This document shows, piece after piece, positions 5,937 to 6,102 of a DNA stretch of 6,102 nt (positions within the stretch are counted from its first letter, which is position 1; the number at the start of each line of letters is the position of its first letter). The notes below the pieces were generated by a model. That model did not search any database and was not told the DNA's origin. It saw only the letters and a list, made by a program, of their open reading frames with translations. Source of the stretch: Saprospiraceae bacterium. Its GTDB lineage: Bacteria; Bacteroidota; Bacteroidia; Chitinophagales; Saprospiraceae. The position numbers and the translations under genes were made by a program. Location: assembly GCA_027009605.1 (NCBI GenBank), contig JALVCY010000008.1, forward strand, positions 1-6,102. Reading direction: 5' to 3'.

Positions 5937-6013
5937 GGGCCTATAGCTCAGCTGGTTAGAGCACCTGACTCATAATCAGGTGGTCCGGGGTTCAAGTCCC
6001 TGTGGGCCCACCA
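5937..6013 (+). tRNA. tRNA with CAU anticodon, probably tRNA-Ile2 (lysidine-modified)
   Basis: The cloverleaf is complete. The acceptor stem GGGCCTA (5937-5943) pairs with TGGGCCC (6003-6009), and the D arm is GCTC / GAGC. The anticodon stem CCTGA (5964-5968) pairs with TCAGG, with loop CTCATAA and anticodon CAT at 5971-5973. The variable loop is TGGTC, and the T arm is CGGGG-TTCAAGT-CCCTG. The discriminator is A6010, and CCA is encoded at 6011-6013. A CAU anticodon can mean initiator Met, elongator Met or Ile2. The initiator is excluded because position 1-72 is a normal G-C pair and the anticodon stem lacks the three consecutive G-C pairs. C4-G69 and C5-G68 are features described as determinants for the lysidine synthetase TilS, and GGTTCAAGTCC resembles known Ile2 tRNAs, so Ile2 (reading AUA) is favoured over elongator Met. 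Confidence 0.95.
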
Positions 6014-6019
6014 CTATTC

Positions 6020-6051
6020 AGACCGTCTCTTTTTGGAGATGGTCTTTTTTC
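6020..6051 (+). terminator. Rho-independent terminator of the tRNA transcript
   Basis: AGACCGTCTC (6020-6029) pairs with GAGATGGTCT (6036-6045) over 10 bp with one G-U pair and a TTTTTG loop, followed by a T6 run (6045-6050). It begins 7 nt after the encoded CCA, so the tRNA appears to be a single-gene transcription unit bounded by its own promoter and terminator. Confidence 0.9.
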
Positions 6052-6102
6052 TTTCCGGTAGTCCCCAAAAAGCCAAAGCAAAGTTGGATTTTGCAAGCCT
6101 CT

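Noticed and set aside
1..6102. CRISPR array, insertion sequence, phage or defence system
   Set aside because: No regular spaced repeats, transposase or integrase motifs, terminal inverted repeats or defence domains were seen on either strand.
6051..6102. Start of another gene at the right edge
   Set aside because: Only 52 bases remain and they show no tRNA fold, promoter box or convincing start.

Overview
The window looks like chromosomal DNA from a Bacteroidota bacterium, most likely in or near the Saprospiria. Four things point there: a type IX secretion (T9SS) C-terminal sorting domain, candidate promoters of the TTTG / TAnnTTTG type used by Bacteroidota, starts without clear Shine-Dalgarno sequences, and a large secreted protein whose internal modules resemble those common in Saprospiraceae surface proteins. 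Assignment below the phylum is inference.

Left part (1-1668, minus strand): a compact housekeeping cluster read right to left. A candidate promoter (1634-1668) precedes a 92-residue coiled-coil protein. It is followed after 3 nt by zapA (Z-ring-associated division protein, GTG start) and after about 106 nt by rny (RNase Y). RNase Y runs off the left edge of the window, so its catalytic HD domain is not visible. I saw no obvious terminator between these genes, so co-transcription is plausible.

Middle (1748-3136, minus strand): a 462-residue soluble, helix-rich protein of unknown function with TPR-like segments. It is probably transcribed separately, from a promoter lying so close to its ATG that the mRNA may be leaderless.

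Right-centre (3391-5544, plus strand): a divergently transcribed 717-residue secreted protein. It has a signal peptide, a cohesin-like domain, an SdrD/B-like module, several DUF11-like beta domains and a T9SS type A sorting domain. A probable terminator follows.

Right part (5545-6102): about 390 bp without a protein gene, holding inverted repeats and a strong orphan terminator. A textbook promoter then precedes a CAU-anticodon tRNA, probably tRNA-Ile2, followed by its own terminator. The last 50 bases contain nothing I can identify.

I found no CRISPR array, insertion sequence, phage gene or obvious defence system. The main points of interest are the uncharacterised coiled-coil partner of ZapA, the possibly leaderless helical protein, the cohesin-bearing T9SS protein, and the structured intergenic segment before the tRNA.
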